This document shows, one piece after another, positions 32,061-39,009 of a DNA stretch of 39,138 bases (within the stretch, counting starts at the first letter, position 1; each line of letters opens with the position of its first letter). Position numbers and translations under genes: made by a program. The notes below the pieces were generated by a model that saw only the letters and a list, made by a program, of their open reading frames with translations, ran no database searches and was not told the DNA's origin. Origin of the DNA: Actinomycetota bacterium (GTDB lineage: Bacteria; Actinomycetota; CADDZG01; WHSQ01). The DNA is taken from assembly GCA_009377815.1 (NCBI GenBank), contig WHTI01000014.1:1-39138 (forward strand), in the 5' to 3' direction.

Positions 32061-35000
32061 TGGCCGACGGGCTGACACTTGCCGCATTCACGGCCTACGT
32101 CCAGGAGATCAGTGTCAACCTTGAATGGTTGTTCTCCGGGGACGACAACAGGGACGCCACCGGGGGGCTCGCCCTGATCTCCACGAGCGGGGTGAGCAAT
32201 AGCACGACCGTTGGGCTGAACGCCGGGCTTCCGTACCCGTTGGTAGCTGCCAGCCAGATTGTCTTCCACGACGGAACAAGAGTCACGCTGGACGCGGCCG
32301 CTGCTAAGGGAGCCACCTCCGTCACGGCTACGGAAGCGGTGACAATTGCCGAAGATGTGCAGGCGTTCGTGAGTGGCGTGCAGTTCAAGAAGAGTGCGGA
32401 CAGTGTGTGGCGTTTCCACCTGGGATTGAAGACCTACTGGGCCAATCCTTCTGGGCTCTACCCCGGCGAGACGGAACCGCAGAGCGGGCTCTACGGGCCC
32501 GTGGCGCCTCTCGACAAAGACACTTCCTATGACTTCCTGGTGACCGTGGTGGATGCTGACGGAGTAACGTGTCCGTCAAGTCCTACCGGGGTGCGTGATG
32601 CGCGATCAGGCCAGGCGAGCATGACGGTCACGCGCGAGGCGGGCGGGGATGGTGTGGAGACGTTCGCGCGTGTGAGCTTCACTTGCGCCACGGACGACTA
32701 CAACATCACGGCTCACGGCGATCTGACGCCGACGCACTTCCTTTCCCCTTCGGGCAACGACAGCTCGGGTACCGGCTCGGTTGGCTCGCCCTGGCGTACC
32801 TTTGAGAAGGCCATCGCCTCAGCGGGCCAGAGCGCCGTGGTGCAGTGCGCGCCCGGCTTCTACGTGGCTCCCCAATCGGACATTGCCTCAGACGGCCAAA
32901 TCTACCTGGGCGAAAACCTGCCGGTGGAATACGACGAGACACCCAGTTTCCCCCGCATGGAGTACGACAATACCACGACGGTAGCCGGGGCGACGGAAGG
33001 AACCAACTGGTCCATCGTTGAGGCCGTGAGCAGTGTCGATAAAGGGCCAGCGATGTGCGCGCCCACGGGAGCCACCGATGAAGACTTACAGCCTGACTAC
33101 CAGTGGAACGAGAACGGCACGACGCGCACCATCACTGCGTCGAGGATTGGGCCGTGGGAAGAAGTGGGGGTGAATATCACCAACCCCAACACGCTCGATC
33201 CTGAGACGGTGAACCTCTGGAAGTGGGAGAACGCGCCGGTTGTGGACCTGGCCGCTTTGAGCTACGCCCCGGTGGTGGGCTCGCCAGCGGCCTCGCGTAG
33301 GAAGGCGACCGAGTACGCGCGGATCGGGGTCTGGTCGCCCGCTGCGTTCACGAGTGACGATGGACCCGAAGACGTGGAGGAGTTTGCGACCGAGGTCTAC
33401 TACGACACCCATATCCACTCGTACAACTACGGGGCCTGGAGCGATGGCGCAAGCACGATCTGGATGCGTCCTCCTCCCGCTTTGGTGGCCGATGGCAAGA
33501 CACCGAACGACTACTACATGTATGCCTACGAGTTTGGCGGGGAAGGGGCAGGCTTCACGTTTGCGGGCGACGATCAGCGTCTCTGTGGATTGGTCATTCG
33601 GGCAGCGCGGTCAAACGTGCAGGTCAAGCACAGCACCACGATCCTTCGTCCTGTGGTGGACCACTGTGTGATTCAGAATGGACAGGACCAGCTCAAGGAG
33701 CGATCCCAGCAAGACAACTACTCCACCCGTCTCCTGGCGGAATACAACTACTGCCGCGTAACCAGCACGTGGAGCGAGACACCGGACGATGGAAACACGG
33801 TCCCGTGGAAGTTCGCCAAGTCCGGGCAGGCAACGCAGAAGAAAGGGCACTTGAACCAGTGCACGAACTTCAACGGCCAGAACTGGGGGAGAGAGGTTGT
33901 CGTACGCCACAACACCATTCACGGTGGCTTCGACCCGTGGAGCGGTTCGACCGATGGCGCTGGCCGTTACTCCATGGGCAACAGTGTCTTTCAAGGCAAC
34001 CTCGCGCTAGAGATGTGCGACGATGGCCGCGACACCAGCCGCACCGCTTGGAACTTCGTAGACATCGGTAATCGCACGGAGCGGACACTGACGGGTTACT
34101 CGTGTGTCCAATACATCGGTGTCGCACTGATCGCCAAGAACTATCTCTGGGATCGCGGGAGCGGTGGCGTGGCGCAGGGTGGATTTGGCACACACGGGCG
34201 CAGCAGCTCGACGATTCCGGGTGCAGGAGCGATGATCAAATATGGCGATAACTTGGCATCCACTCATCCTGGCTACCTGAACCCTGGGGCTGTGTACTGG
34301 ATACACAATACCGACTGGACCAATGACACTGGCTCTGGCCCGAACAATGACGCGGGCGGCTCGGGCGACCATATGCCTAAGTTTCATTTCTTCAACAGCA
34401 TCCTTCGTTCGGGCGAGGAAGCGCCCCTGCAACTTAGCCAATTGCGCTCCGGGAGCGACACCATCAACGAAGGATGGTTCTGGGAAGACGGCAATATCTT
34501 TGTGTGTGCCAGGAGTGGGGCGGTCAAATGGGACATCTTGATCCCGCCATCGTCCGGAACGATTTTTGGCCCACAGCAGGCCGCTGGCGACATTGCCGCC
34601 TACCGGAGCTACTACAACACCGCCACGGGGCGTACGAACGCCCGAACGAACAAGCTCGCCTCTGCTGCCAACCTGAGCTTTGGTGGCGCGTCCGCCGTCG
34701 ATTCCGAGCTTGTCGATCCTCTCACCGGCGACCTGGCGCTCACGTCCGATTCCGAGCTGGCCGAGGCAGGTGTGCCGGTTCCTGGCTTCGACGCGCTTTA
34801 CACCGGCATTGGTGAGCCTCCCCTGGATTCTTACCGGGGCACTCTGCCAGCCATCGGGGCGGCTCAAGTCCTCGGAGCGGGCGAGCTGCCGTCTCCGCCC
34901 ACGGCCCCGAGTGGCCTAGCAGCAACAGCCGTCAGTACCGGCCAGGTTGATCTCGAATGGACGGATAACTCACTCGATGAGGACGGTTTCCGGGTTGAGC

Positions 35001-35239
35001 GCAAGCTGTCCAGTGGCAGCACGTGGAGCCAGGTCAAGAGCGTTGCGGCCAACACGACCAGCACCAGCGATACCACCGTGCAGGCCAGCACGAGCTACGA
35101 CTACCACATCGTCGCCTTCAACGATGGCGGCACGGGCACGTCCACCACGGACACCGTGACCACGCCTGAGCCCACACAGACGCCGGGCCGGTTCGCGGCT
35201 GCCGGACGGTTCGCTGCTGCGGGAAGGTACGCGAGGTAA
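32060..35239 (+). CDS. Tailspike with beta-helix and fibronectin III domains (1059 aa)
   Basis: Likely receptor-binding protein. After an N-terminal virion-attachment region, residues about 235-900 look like a right-handed parallel beta-helix (SGTGSVGSPWRTFEKAIASA, the classic entry of pectate-lyase-like spikes; then repeated VVRHNTIHGG, NSVFQGNLALEM, HFFNSILRSG). A fibronectin type III domain follows (SPPTAPSGLAATAVSTGQVD LEWTDNS) near residues 960-1045. The protein ends with a tandem GRFAAA-GRFAAA-GRYAR. The helix may bind or cut surface sugars, but catalytic residues cannot be assigned. TGATG overlap with the previous gene. Confidence 0.8.
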   Translation: MADGLTLAAFTAYVQEISVNLEWLFSGDDNRDATGGLALISTSGVSNSTTVGLNAGLPYPLVAASQIVFHDGTRVTLDAAAAKGATSVTATEAVTIAEDVQAFVSGVQFKKSADSVWRFHLGLKTYWANPSGLYPGETEPQSGLYGPVAPLDKDTSYDFLVTVVDADGVTCPSSPTGVRDARSGQASMTVTREAGGDGVETFARVSFTCATDDYNITAHGDLTPTHFLSPSGNDSSGTGSVGSPWRTFEKAIASAGQSAVVQCAPGFYVAPQSDIASDGQIYLGENLPVEYDETPSFPRMEYDNTTTVAGATEGTNWSIVEAVSSVDKGPAMCAPTGATDEDLQPDYQWNENGTTRTITASRIGPWEEVGVNITNPNTLDPETVNLWKWENAPVVDLAALSYAPVVGSPAASRRKATEYARIGVWSPAAFTSDDGPEDVEEFATEVYYDTHIHSYNYGAWSDGASTIWMRPPPALVADGKTPNDYYMYAYEFGGEGAGFTFAGDDQRLCGLVIRAARSNVQVKHSTTILRPVVDHCVIQNGQDQLKERSQQDNYSTRLLAEYNYCRVTSTWSETPDDGNTVPWKFAKSGQATQKKGHLNQCTNFNGQNWGREVVVRHNTIHGGFDPWSGSTDGAGRYSMGNSVFQGNLALEMCDDGRDTSRTAWNFVDIGNRTERTLTGYSCVQYIGVALIAKNYLWDRGSGGVAQGGFGTHGRSSSTIPGAGAMIKYGDNLASTHPGYLNPGAVYWIHNTDWTNDTGSGPNNDAGGSGDHMPKFHFFNSILRSGEEAPLQLSQLRSGSDTINEGWFWEDGNIFVCARSGAVKWDILIPPSSGTIFGPQQAAGDIAAYRSYYNTATGRTNARTNKLASAANLSFGGASAVDSELVDPLTGDLALTSDSELAEAGVPVPGFDALYTGIGEPPLDSYRGTLPAIGAAQVLGAGELPSPPTAPSGLAATAVSTGQVDLEWTDNSLDEDGFRVERKLSSGSTWSQVKSVAANTTSTSDTTVQASTSYDYHIVAFNDGGTGTSTTDTVTTPEPTQTPGRFAAAGRFAAAGRYAR

Positions 35240-35242
35240 TGG

Positions 35243-35485
35243 ATGCCACTCGAAGCCATCGAGTTTCTTTCAGGCGTTGGGCCAGCGACGCTGATGTTAG
35301 TTGGTCTCTGGATCATGTTCCGGTTCGTCCGCGAGGTGCAGAAAGGGGATTGGGTTCCGCATCTTTTTTACGAAGACATTCGCAAAGAGCGCGACGCGTG
35401 GAAGTCGATGGCGCTCTCCGGAACCAACATGGCCGAAAAGGCAACCACGACGGTGATCGAGGCAGCCAGGGATCGGAGACCATGA
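35243..35485 (+). CDS. Small membrane-anchored lysis-region protein (80 aa)
   Basis: One N-terminal membrane span (about residues 8-27, GVGPATLMLVGLWIMFRFVR), then a charged helical segment with KERDAWKSMALSGTNMAEKA. This single-span-plus-helix form is seen among phage holin-linked or spanin-like proteins. It begins the lysis region just after the tailspike. The ORF track's competing ORF at 35239 is a shadow over its length. Role inferred from position. Confidence 0.68.
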   Translation: MPLEAIEFLSGVGPATLMLVGLWIMFRFVREVQKGDWVPHLFYEDIRKERDAWKSMALSGTNMAEKATTTVIEAARDRRP

Positions 35486-35685
35486 TCAGTGCCCTATTGC
35501 GTTGGCTATTCCGGGGCGGGCGCAAGCTCGTGCAGCAACCCCCAGCAAGTGATCCCGATCTGGCCGAGATTGTCAGTCGGCAGGCACGGATTCGGCGCGA
35601 CCTCGAAGAGGCGGATCGGCTCTGGGCGTTACGCGCGGAGGCGGAGGCCGTCCGGCGCAGGCGGCTAGGGAGGAATCACGGGTGA
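35482..35685 (+). CDS. Small basic protein of the lysis region (67 aa)
   Basis: MISALLRWLFRGGRKLVQQP has an amphipathic N-terminal helix, followed by a charged helix (LAEIVSRQARIRRDLEEADR) and a very basic end (RRRRLGRNHG). ATG overlaps the preceding stop (ATGA), and its stop overlaps the next GTG. No family recognised; a membrane-surface role is possible. Confidence 0.62.
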   Translation: MISALLRWLFRGGRKLVQQPPASDPDLAEIVSRQARIRRDLEEADRLWALRAEAEAVRRRRLGRNHG

Positions 35686-36062
35686 TTGTTGAAACGCTGG
35701 GCTGGTATGAGGTGCCCTTTGTCGTCTTCTCCGTCCTAGCGCTCTGCTATGCCACCTGGCTCGTCCTGCGCCGCGTAGGGGATTACCAGGCTGCGATTCG
35801 AGGACGCGTGACGAATGGACGCCTCACGGTGGCCCGGTACCGCATGGCAATCCAAACCATCTGGGCCGTCCTGGCCGTCAATCTTCTGGCCGGGTCGATC
35901 TACCTGGCGGTCCGGCCCGGAAATCCGCCGGACGATCCACGCTCATGGTTCGTGGTGGTGATTCTCACGCTGATCCCGTTGAGCCTGTTTGTTGCCATGT
36001 GGCTGGAACAGCGGCTCCAGCGGTTGTTGATTATGCAAGCGCGACTGGAGATGCGGAAGTGA
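35682..36062 (+). CDS. Putative holin-type membrane protein, three spans (126 aa, GTG start)
   Basis: Three hydrophobic segments: about residues 10-28 (PFVVFSVLALCYATWLVL), 58-77 (TIWAVLAVNLLAGSIYLAV) and 88-108 (WFVVVILTLIPLSLFVAMWL), with a basic loop and C-terminus. This is the topology of a class I holin, and it lies in front of the amidase. GTG 35682 overlaps the previous TGA. Other small membrane genes in the cassette compete for the holin role. Confidence 0.62.
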   Translation: MIVETLGWYEVPFVVFSVLALCYATWLVLRRVGDYQAAIRGRVTNGRLTVARYRMAIQTIWAVLAVNLLAGSIYLAVRPGNPPDDPRSWFVVVILTLIPLSLFVAMWLEQRLQRLLIMQARLEMRK

Positions 36063-36087
36063 GCGGTGAAGAGAGAGGAGGCGAGTG

Positions 36088-36333
36088 ATGGCAGTAGCAA
36101 ATGAGGCGGTTTGGGAAGCGCGCTGGCGGGGGGTCCGGCCGAACGCGGCCTACCGGCACACGTGGGGCCTTGAGGGCGCCTGGAGGGCCAACGCCGATGA
36201 GTGGGGCTTCCCGCTTACTGACGATCAGCATGAGTACGACGCCGCCGGGGGCACGTACCCAGGGCGGGTGTTCTCTGGCATCGGACTGGTTGTCTGGAAG
36301 CCGGATGGGGCGCAAGTGGTAGGTTGGCCGTGA
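36088..36333 (+). CDS. Stand-alone cell-wall-binding-like module (81 aa)
   Basis: YRHTWGLEGAWRANADEWGF PLTDDQHEYD, then GRVFSGIGLVVWKPDGAQVV. This order (Trp, Gly, PLTD/E, aromatic F-G-G, W-P, V) resembles LGFP-like and related repeats that bind surface polymers, familiar from actinobacterial and Chloroflexota proteins. It stands alone as one repeat in front of the amidase gene, which has no such domain. It may be a separate targeting subunit. AGAGGAGGCGAG precedes ATG 36088; its stop overlaps the amidase GTG. Confidence 0.55.
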   Translation: MAVANEAVWEARWRGVRPNAAYRHTWGLEGAWRANADEWGFPLTDDQHEYDAAGGTYPGRVFSGIGLVVWKPDGAQVVGWP

Positions 36334-36899
36334 GCCTGCTGTTGCTAGAGCGTCCCCCCGCTCCACCGTCTCCGGCTCCAGTCACCTACACGCCGCGCAT
36401 TGAGCACGTGCGGGGCAATGTGGCCGGCAAGCTGCGCCAGCCACTTGGCACGATTCTCCACGGTACTCGAAGCGGCAAGGCATGGAGTACCGATCAGGAG
36501 TACGCGTCCACCGTGAGCTACGTGCGCAATGGAGCGGGTGGGCTTGGCTGGCACGTCTGCGTCGGGAATGACGTCGTGTGCATCCACATGGAGCCTGAGG
36601 AGTGGGGCCACAATGCCCGGGCCTGCTCGGATGACTACCTTGCATGTGAATTCGCGCAGGCGCGTCTTGGCGATCCGATCACGGATGCGCAAGTCAGGGC
36701 ATTCGTCTGGTGGTGGCTGCGCTGCACACGGGCCTTCCCGCATCTGCCGGAGTACTTCCCCACCCACAGTGATCTTGACGCAAGTGGAGCGACTGGGAAA
36801 TTCGACGGAAAGAGCGATCCATTCCTCGCCAGCGACCGGAGCGGTGCTGACGAGCTCCGGGCCCGCATCCGCGCGGAGATAGAGAGACAACGGAGGTAA
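36330..36899 (+). CDS. Endolysin: N-acetylmuramoyl-L-alanine amidase (189 aa)
   Basis: Amidase_2/PGRP-type fold that would cut the bond between muramic acid and the stem peptide. TILHGTRSG carries the first zinc His, GLGWHVCVGNDVVCIHM the second region, EEWGHNARAC and LACEFAQARLGDPITDAQV the core, THSDLDA a further zinc His, and GKFDGKSDPF the typical end. No signal peptide and no wall-binding domain are present; the preceding gene may supply the latter. GTG 36330 overlaps the previous TGA (GTGA); the track's TTG 36324 is unlikely. Confidence 0.88.
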   Translation: MSLLLLERPPAPPSPAPVTYTPRIEHVRGNVAGKLRQPLGTILHGTRSGKAWSTDQEYASTVSYVRNGAGGLGWHVCVGNDVVCIHMEPEEWGHNARACSDDYLACEFAQARLGDPITDAQVRAFVWWWLRCTRAFPHLPEYFPTHSDLDASGATGKFDGKSDPFLASDRSGADELRARIRAEIERQRR

Positions 36900-36905
36900 C
36901 GACTC

Positions 36906-37082
36906 ATGGCTAGCTGGTTGACGCTCCTGGTAGCCGGGCTGGTAATTTACGCAGTGACCTTGGCCCCTTTCTTTCCACCGGCGTGGCGGGCCGTGGCGCA
37001 AGCGCTCGGCGGGATTCTGATTTTCGTGGCACTGTTGCTCCTGGTTCTCGGATTGCTCGGGATCGGTGCGGGGATACCGTGA
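36906..37082 (+). CDS. Small two-span membrane protein, holin candidate (58 aa)
   Basis: Below the track's length limit. MASWLTLLVAGLVIYAVTLA forms the first span, and LGGILIFVALLLLVLGLLGI the second, with FFPPAWRAVAQ between. ATG 36906 lies 6 bases after the amidase stop and its TGA overlaps the next ATG (TGATG). The length and two-span topology match small class II holins, so it is a good holin or antiholin candidate. Confidence 0.65.
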   Translation: MASWLTLLVAGLVIYAVTLAPFFPPAWRAVAQALGGILIFVALLLLVLGLLGIGAGIP

Positions 37083-37285
37083 TGTACCGTTTCAAGGGCT
37101 TCGAGGAAGCTGGCTGGGCCGCCGGCGTGGCCGGCGCGCTGGTCGTGCTCCAGGCGCTGGCAGAACTGGACTTCGCGGCCGTGACTTCCTGGGAAGTCTG
37201 GTTAGTAGCGCTGCTGGGTGCCAGCGTACGCGCGGCTGCCGGCGCCGTCCTGGCACACGTGGGGAGGCCCACGCCGCACGGCTAA
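37082..37285 (+). CDS. Small membrane protein, holin-like (67 aa)
   Basis: Two moderately hydrophobic stretches (GWAAGVAGALVVLQALAELD and VWLVALLGASVRAAAGAVLA), ending HVGRPTPHG. ATG 37082 overlaps the preceding stop; the track start at 36983 lies in a different gene. It is the last gene of the late rightward operon, followed by a hairpin. Likely a holin-family member or regulator of the preceding membrane protein. Confidence 0.65.
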   Translation: MYRFKGFEEAGWAAGVAGALVVLQALAELDFAAVTSWEVWLVALLGASVRAAAGAVLAHVGRPTPHG

Positions 37286-37290
37286 CGACA

Positions 37291-37312
37291 GAAGCCGCCT
37301 GTAGGCGGCTTC
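37291..37312 (+). terminator. Hairpin terminator at the end of the late operon
   Basis: GAAGCCGCC, loop TGTA, GGCGGCTTC: a perfect 9-bp stem 5 bases after the last late stop. The trailing sequence (GATCCCTTTC) is a poor T-run, so termination may be partial. The leftward genes end 161 bases away. Confidence 0.65.
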
Positions 37313-37472
37313 GATCCCTTTCACCGAAGTTCCAGGGAGGGGTCACACATTCTATCATTTTCTGAAATCTTCTCCCCGACAGCGGAGCGTTCTCCCCCCT
37401 TCCGCTCCGCCCCCTGCCCCCGTCCGGCCCCGGCTCTCCACGGCCGGGTTGGGCGGGGGCTTCTCGTTGTGC
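37313..37472. other. Structured C-rich non-coding block between late and repressor units
   Basis: About 160 bases without a credible gene. The plus strand is strongly pyrimidine-rich. It can form a perfect 8-bp stem (GCGGAGCG 37382-37389 with CGCTCCGC 37403-37410) and a nested hairpin (GCCCCCG 37416-37422 with CGGGGGC 37454-37460, inside it CCCGGC with GCCGGG). The latter may end the leftward operon or, followed by TTCTCGTTG, stop rightward readthrough. A packaging or replication site is possible but unproven. Confidence 0.6.
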
Positions 37473-37643
37473 TCACCGCTCCAGCCGCTCCAGTACCCGG
37501 CGCTCGAGGCACAGCGGCCGGCCACCAGTGCCGGGGCGCCGATCCTCCGGCTTGACACTGGCGCCGCCCCGGCAGTCCGGGTGCGTGTGGTGGCTCGGCT
37601 CGTTGGCGGCGTGCCAGGGTTCAGTTGACGTAACGGCTACCAA
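37473..37643 (-). CDS. Possible small Cys/His-rich protein (56 aa, TTG start)
   Basis: Reads TSTEPWHAANEPSHHTHPDC, then RPGTGGRPLCLERRVLERLE. Several His and two Cys could bind a metal, but spacing is not a classic ribbon. A TTG overlaps the stop of the upstream zinc-ribbon gene (TTGGTAG), which argues for coupling. The track's version starting at 37706 overlaps that gene and is unlikely. Low confidence; could be non-coding. Confidence 0.35.
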   Translation of the reverse strand: MVAVTSTEPWHAANEPSHHTHPDCRGGASVKPEDRRPGTGGRPLCLERRVLERLER

Positions 37644-37816
37644 TAACTCTCGCGACGCCAGCGGCTCATGTACTCGGTGCCCGACTTGGTAAGCAAAGAC
37701 ACCCACGATCCACAGAGATCACATTGATAATGCCGACGTAGCGGGTGCGCGCTCCGCCGCGAGAAGATCATCGACTCACCACACACACGACACTGCGGAA
37801 TTGCTATCCGGCCCAT
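37637..37816 (-). CDS. Zinc-ribbon protein downstream of repressor (59 aa)
   Basis: One residue below the track's limit. MGRIAIPQCRVCGESMIFSR, then YQCDLCGSWVSLL: two CxxC knuckles (C9/C12, C32/C35) 20 residues apart, a clear zinc ribbon. It is transcribed leftward, 84 bases after the repressor gene, in the same operon. It may act with the repressor or in immunity. No Shine-Dalgarno better than GGAGTAGGAC. Confidence 0.65.
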   Translation of the reverse strand: MGRIAIPQCRVCGESMIFSRRSAHPLRRHYQCDLCGSWVSLLTKSGTEYMSRWRRESYW

Positions 37817-37899
37817 GTCCTACTCCCCAAACTCGCCGTCGGGATAGCGGACCGGTGAGCGTAGCGTTTCATTTGCGTATCAGTCAATGGGGCGCCGGC

Positions 37900-38433
37900 T
37901 TAGGCGGCCTGGCGCTCTGGCTCGGGCCGAGACGGTGCAAAAGGGACGACGTTCGGCGGCAATTCCGGCTCACCATAATGTGAAGTATGGGGCGGATTAG
38001 TTCTTACAGAACCCTCGTTTCGGTGCAATTCGGTACGGCCGCCTTCATCTCCCCTTTCGGCCACGGCGACGCCTTCTGAGGGCACCGGGGGCTCGGGGCG
38101 CCGGTGGGCTGCGCTCATCTCCGCAATCAGGACGAGCGAGCTGCGATGGGCGTCCGGGATGTGATCCCACAGACGGACGACACGACTGAGCTGAGGATCG
38201 GATGATGCAACCGGAGACGGTTCGCCAATCTCCGCGTAGAGTTCGCCAACAGTCATACCCAGGCCGGCGGCGATCTTTCGCATGGTTTTCTCGGTGAGGT
38301 TTGTGCGCTCGCCGCGGATGATCTGGTAGGTGTGTGAGGTACTCATCCCTACGCGCTTGGCGAACGACTCCGGCGATTGGCCGCGTATGTGGAGCTCGCG
38401 CTCCAGCAACGCGCCCAGTCGGGTGGTGCGCAT
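37900..38433 (-). CDS. XRE/cI-like repressor (177 aa)
   Basis: Lysogeny-type regulator. Residues about 1-65 form an HTH_XRE domain: LGALLERELHIRGQSPESFA, KRVGMSTSHTYQIIRGERTN, then TMRKIAAGLGMTVGELYAEI. The rest is a variable, Pro/Glu-rich tail with no peptidase (S24) motif, so it is not an auto-cleaving LexA-like repressor. Start: AGGAGG is followed by ATG (38439, 3-base spacing) and ATG 38433 (9-base spacing); the latter is listed. It lies divergent to a Cro-like gene, with palindromic operators between them, one inside its own promoter. Confidence 0.85.
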   Translation of the reverse strand: MRTTRLGALLERELHIRGQSPESFAKRVGMSTSHTYQIIRGERTNLTEKTMRKIAAGLGMTVGELYAEIGEPSPVASSDPQLSRVVRLWDHIPDAHRSSLVLIAEMSAAHRRPEPPVPSEGVAVAERGDEGGRTELHRNEGSVRTNPPHTSHYGEPELPPNVVPFAPSRPEPERQAA

Positions 38434-38457
38434 ATGCATAATCCTCCTGCCTTGCAT

Positions 38458-38485
38458 CGTATAGCAGTGCTGCGCGACCGCGCAA
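38458..38485 (-). promoter_or_regulatory. Repressor promoter with operator O1
   Basis: Leftward -35 TTGCGC (38485-38480) and -10 TATACG (38463-38458), 16-base spacer. The perfect palindrome TGCGCG-AC-CGCGCA (38471-38484) lies within it and covers the -35. The same palindrome recurs in the opposite promoter. A perfect leftward TTGACA at 38512-38507 is an alternative -35, but no good -10 is spaced for it. Confidence 0.6.
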
Positions 38486-38527
38486 CCAAGCCTCGTTATT
38501 TTGTGATGTCAATTCGGTTGTTTCCCC

Positions 38528-38557
38528 TTGCGCGCCCGCGCACTGCTGTTCTACAGT
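38528..38557 (+). promoter_or_regulatory. Rightward early promoter with operator O2
   Basis: -35 TTGCGC (38528-38533), 18-base spacer, -10 TACAGT (38552-38557). The palindrome TGCGCG-CC-CGCGCA (38529-38542) overlaps the -35. The -10 ends 6 bases before ATG 38564, so the mRNA would be leaderless or nearly so. Confidence 0.6.
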
Positions 38558-38563
38558 ACCGTT

Positions 38564-38827
38564 ATGCCGACACGCACAAGGGCCTTCGAAGTGATGGGGG
38601 AACGCAAGTGGAGCTTGAAGGAACTGGCGGCACGGGCCGACCTACCGGCAAGCACCCTCTACCAGATCAGGCTGGGACGCCGTGGTTGCGGCCCTGTCGC
38701 CATACGGGGGCTGCTGCGAGCTTTCCCGTCCCTCGGCTACAGGGACCTTTTTTTCGACGATGATTCCGTTACAACGGAACCGTACTCCGATGGGGCGCGC
38801 GCCGAGCAGCAGGAGGTGGCCGCGTGA
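38564..38827 (+). CDS. Cro-like HTH regulator (87 aa)
   Basis: HTH domain in WSLKELAARADLPASTLYQI, then RLGRRGCGPVAIRGLLRAFP, an XRE-like layout. It is divergent to the cI-like repressor, the classic place for Cro. ATG 38564 lies about at the predicted transcript start, with no Shine-Dalgarno; leaderless translation, as for lambda cI from PRM, is suggested. The track start at 38528 lies within the promoter. ATG 38594 is a shorter alternative. It leads the rightward early operon that continues through the contig junction. Confidence 0.75.
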   Translation: MPTRTRAFEVMGERKWSLKELAARADLPASTLYQIRLGRRGCGPVAIRGLLRAFPSLGYRDLFFDDDSVTTEPYSDGARAEQQEVAA

Positions 38828-39009
38828 GCAAGAAGCCCCGCTGCCACGACTGCGGCCACAAGCGTGGGCCGCGAAGTCTCGGCGCCGGCGTCGAGAAAGC
38901 GGAGAAGCCGTCCATGCGCCGGCCAACGCTCATTCATCCGCTCGGCCGCACGCGAAAAGCGCCCTGTGGATGTGCATGTCACCAGAGTCAAGAGAGGAAG
39001 GCCGCCTAA
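38824..39009 (+). CDS. Small zinc-binding protein (61 aa, GTG start)
   Basis: MSKKPRCHDCGHKRGPRS, then APCGCACHQSQERKAA: a CxxC near residue 7 and a CGCACH cluster near residue 48, forming a possible zinc site. GTG overlaps the regulator's stop (GTGA) and its TAA overlaps the next ATG, so it is inside one coupled operon that crosses the contig ends. Function unknown. Confidence 0.68.
   Translation: MSKKPRCHDCGHKRGPRSLGAGVEKAEKPSMRRPTLIHPLGRTRKAPCGCACHQSQERKAA

Noticed and set aside
34007-34867. 286-residue minus-strand ORF
   Set aside because: Antisense to the tailspike beta-helix, no motif and no fitting start.
37817-37899. Short leftward open stretch ending RYPDGEFGE
   Set aside because: Looks protein-like but has no start codon before an upstream stop; probably a remnant.
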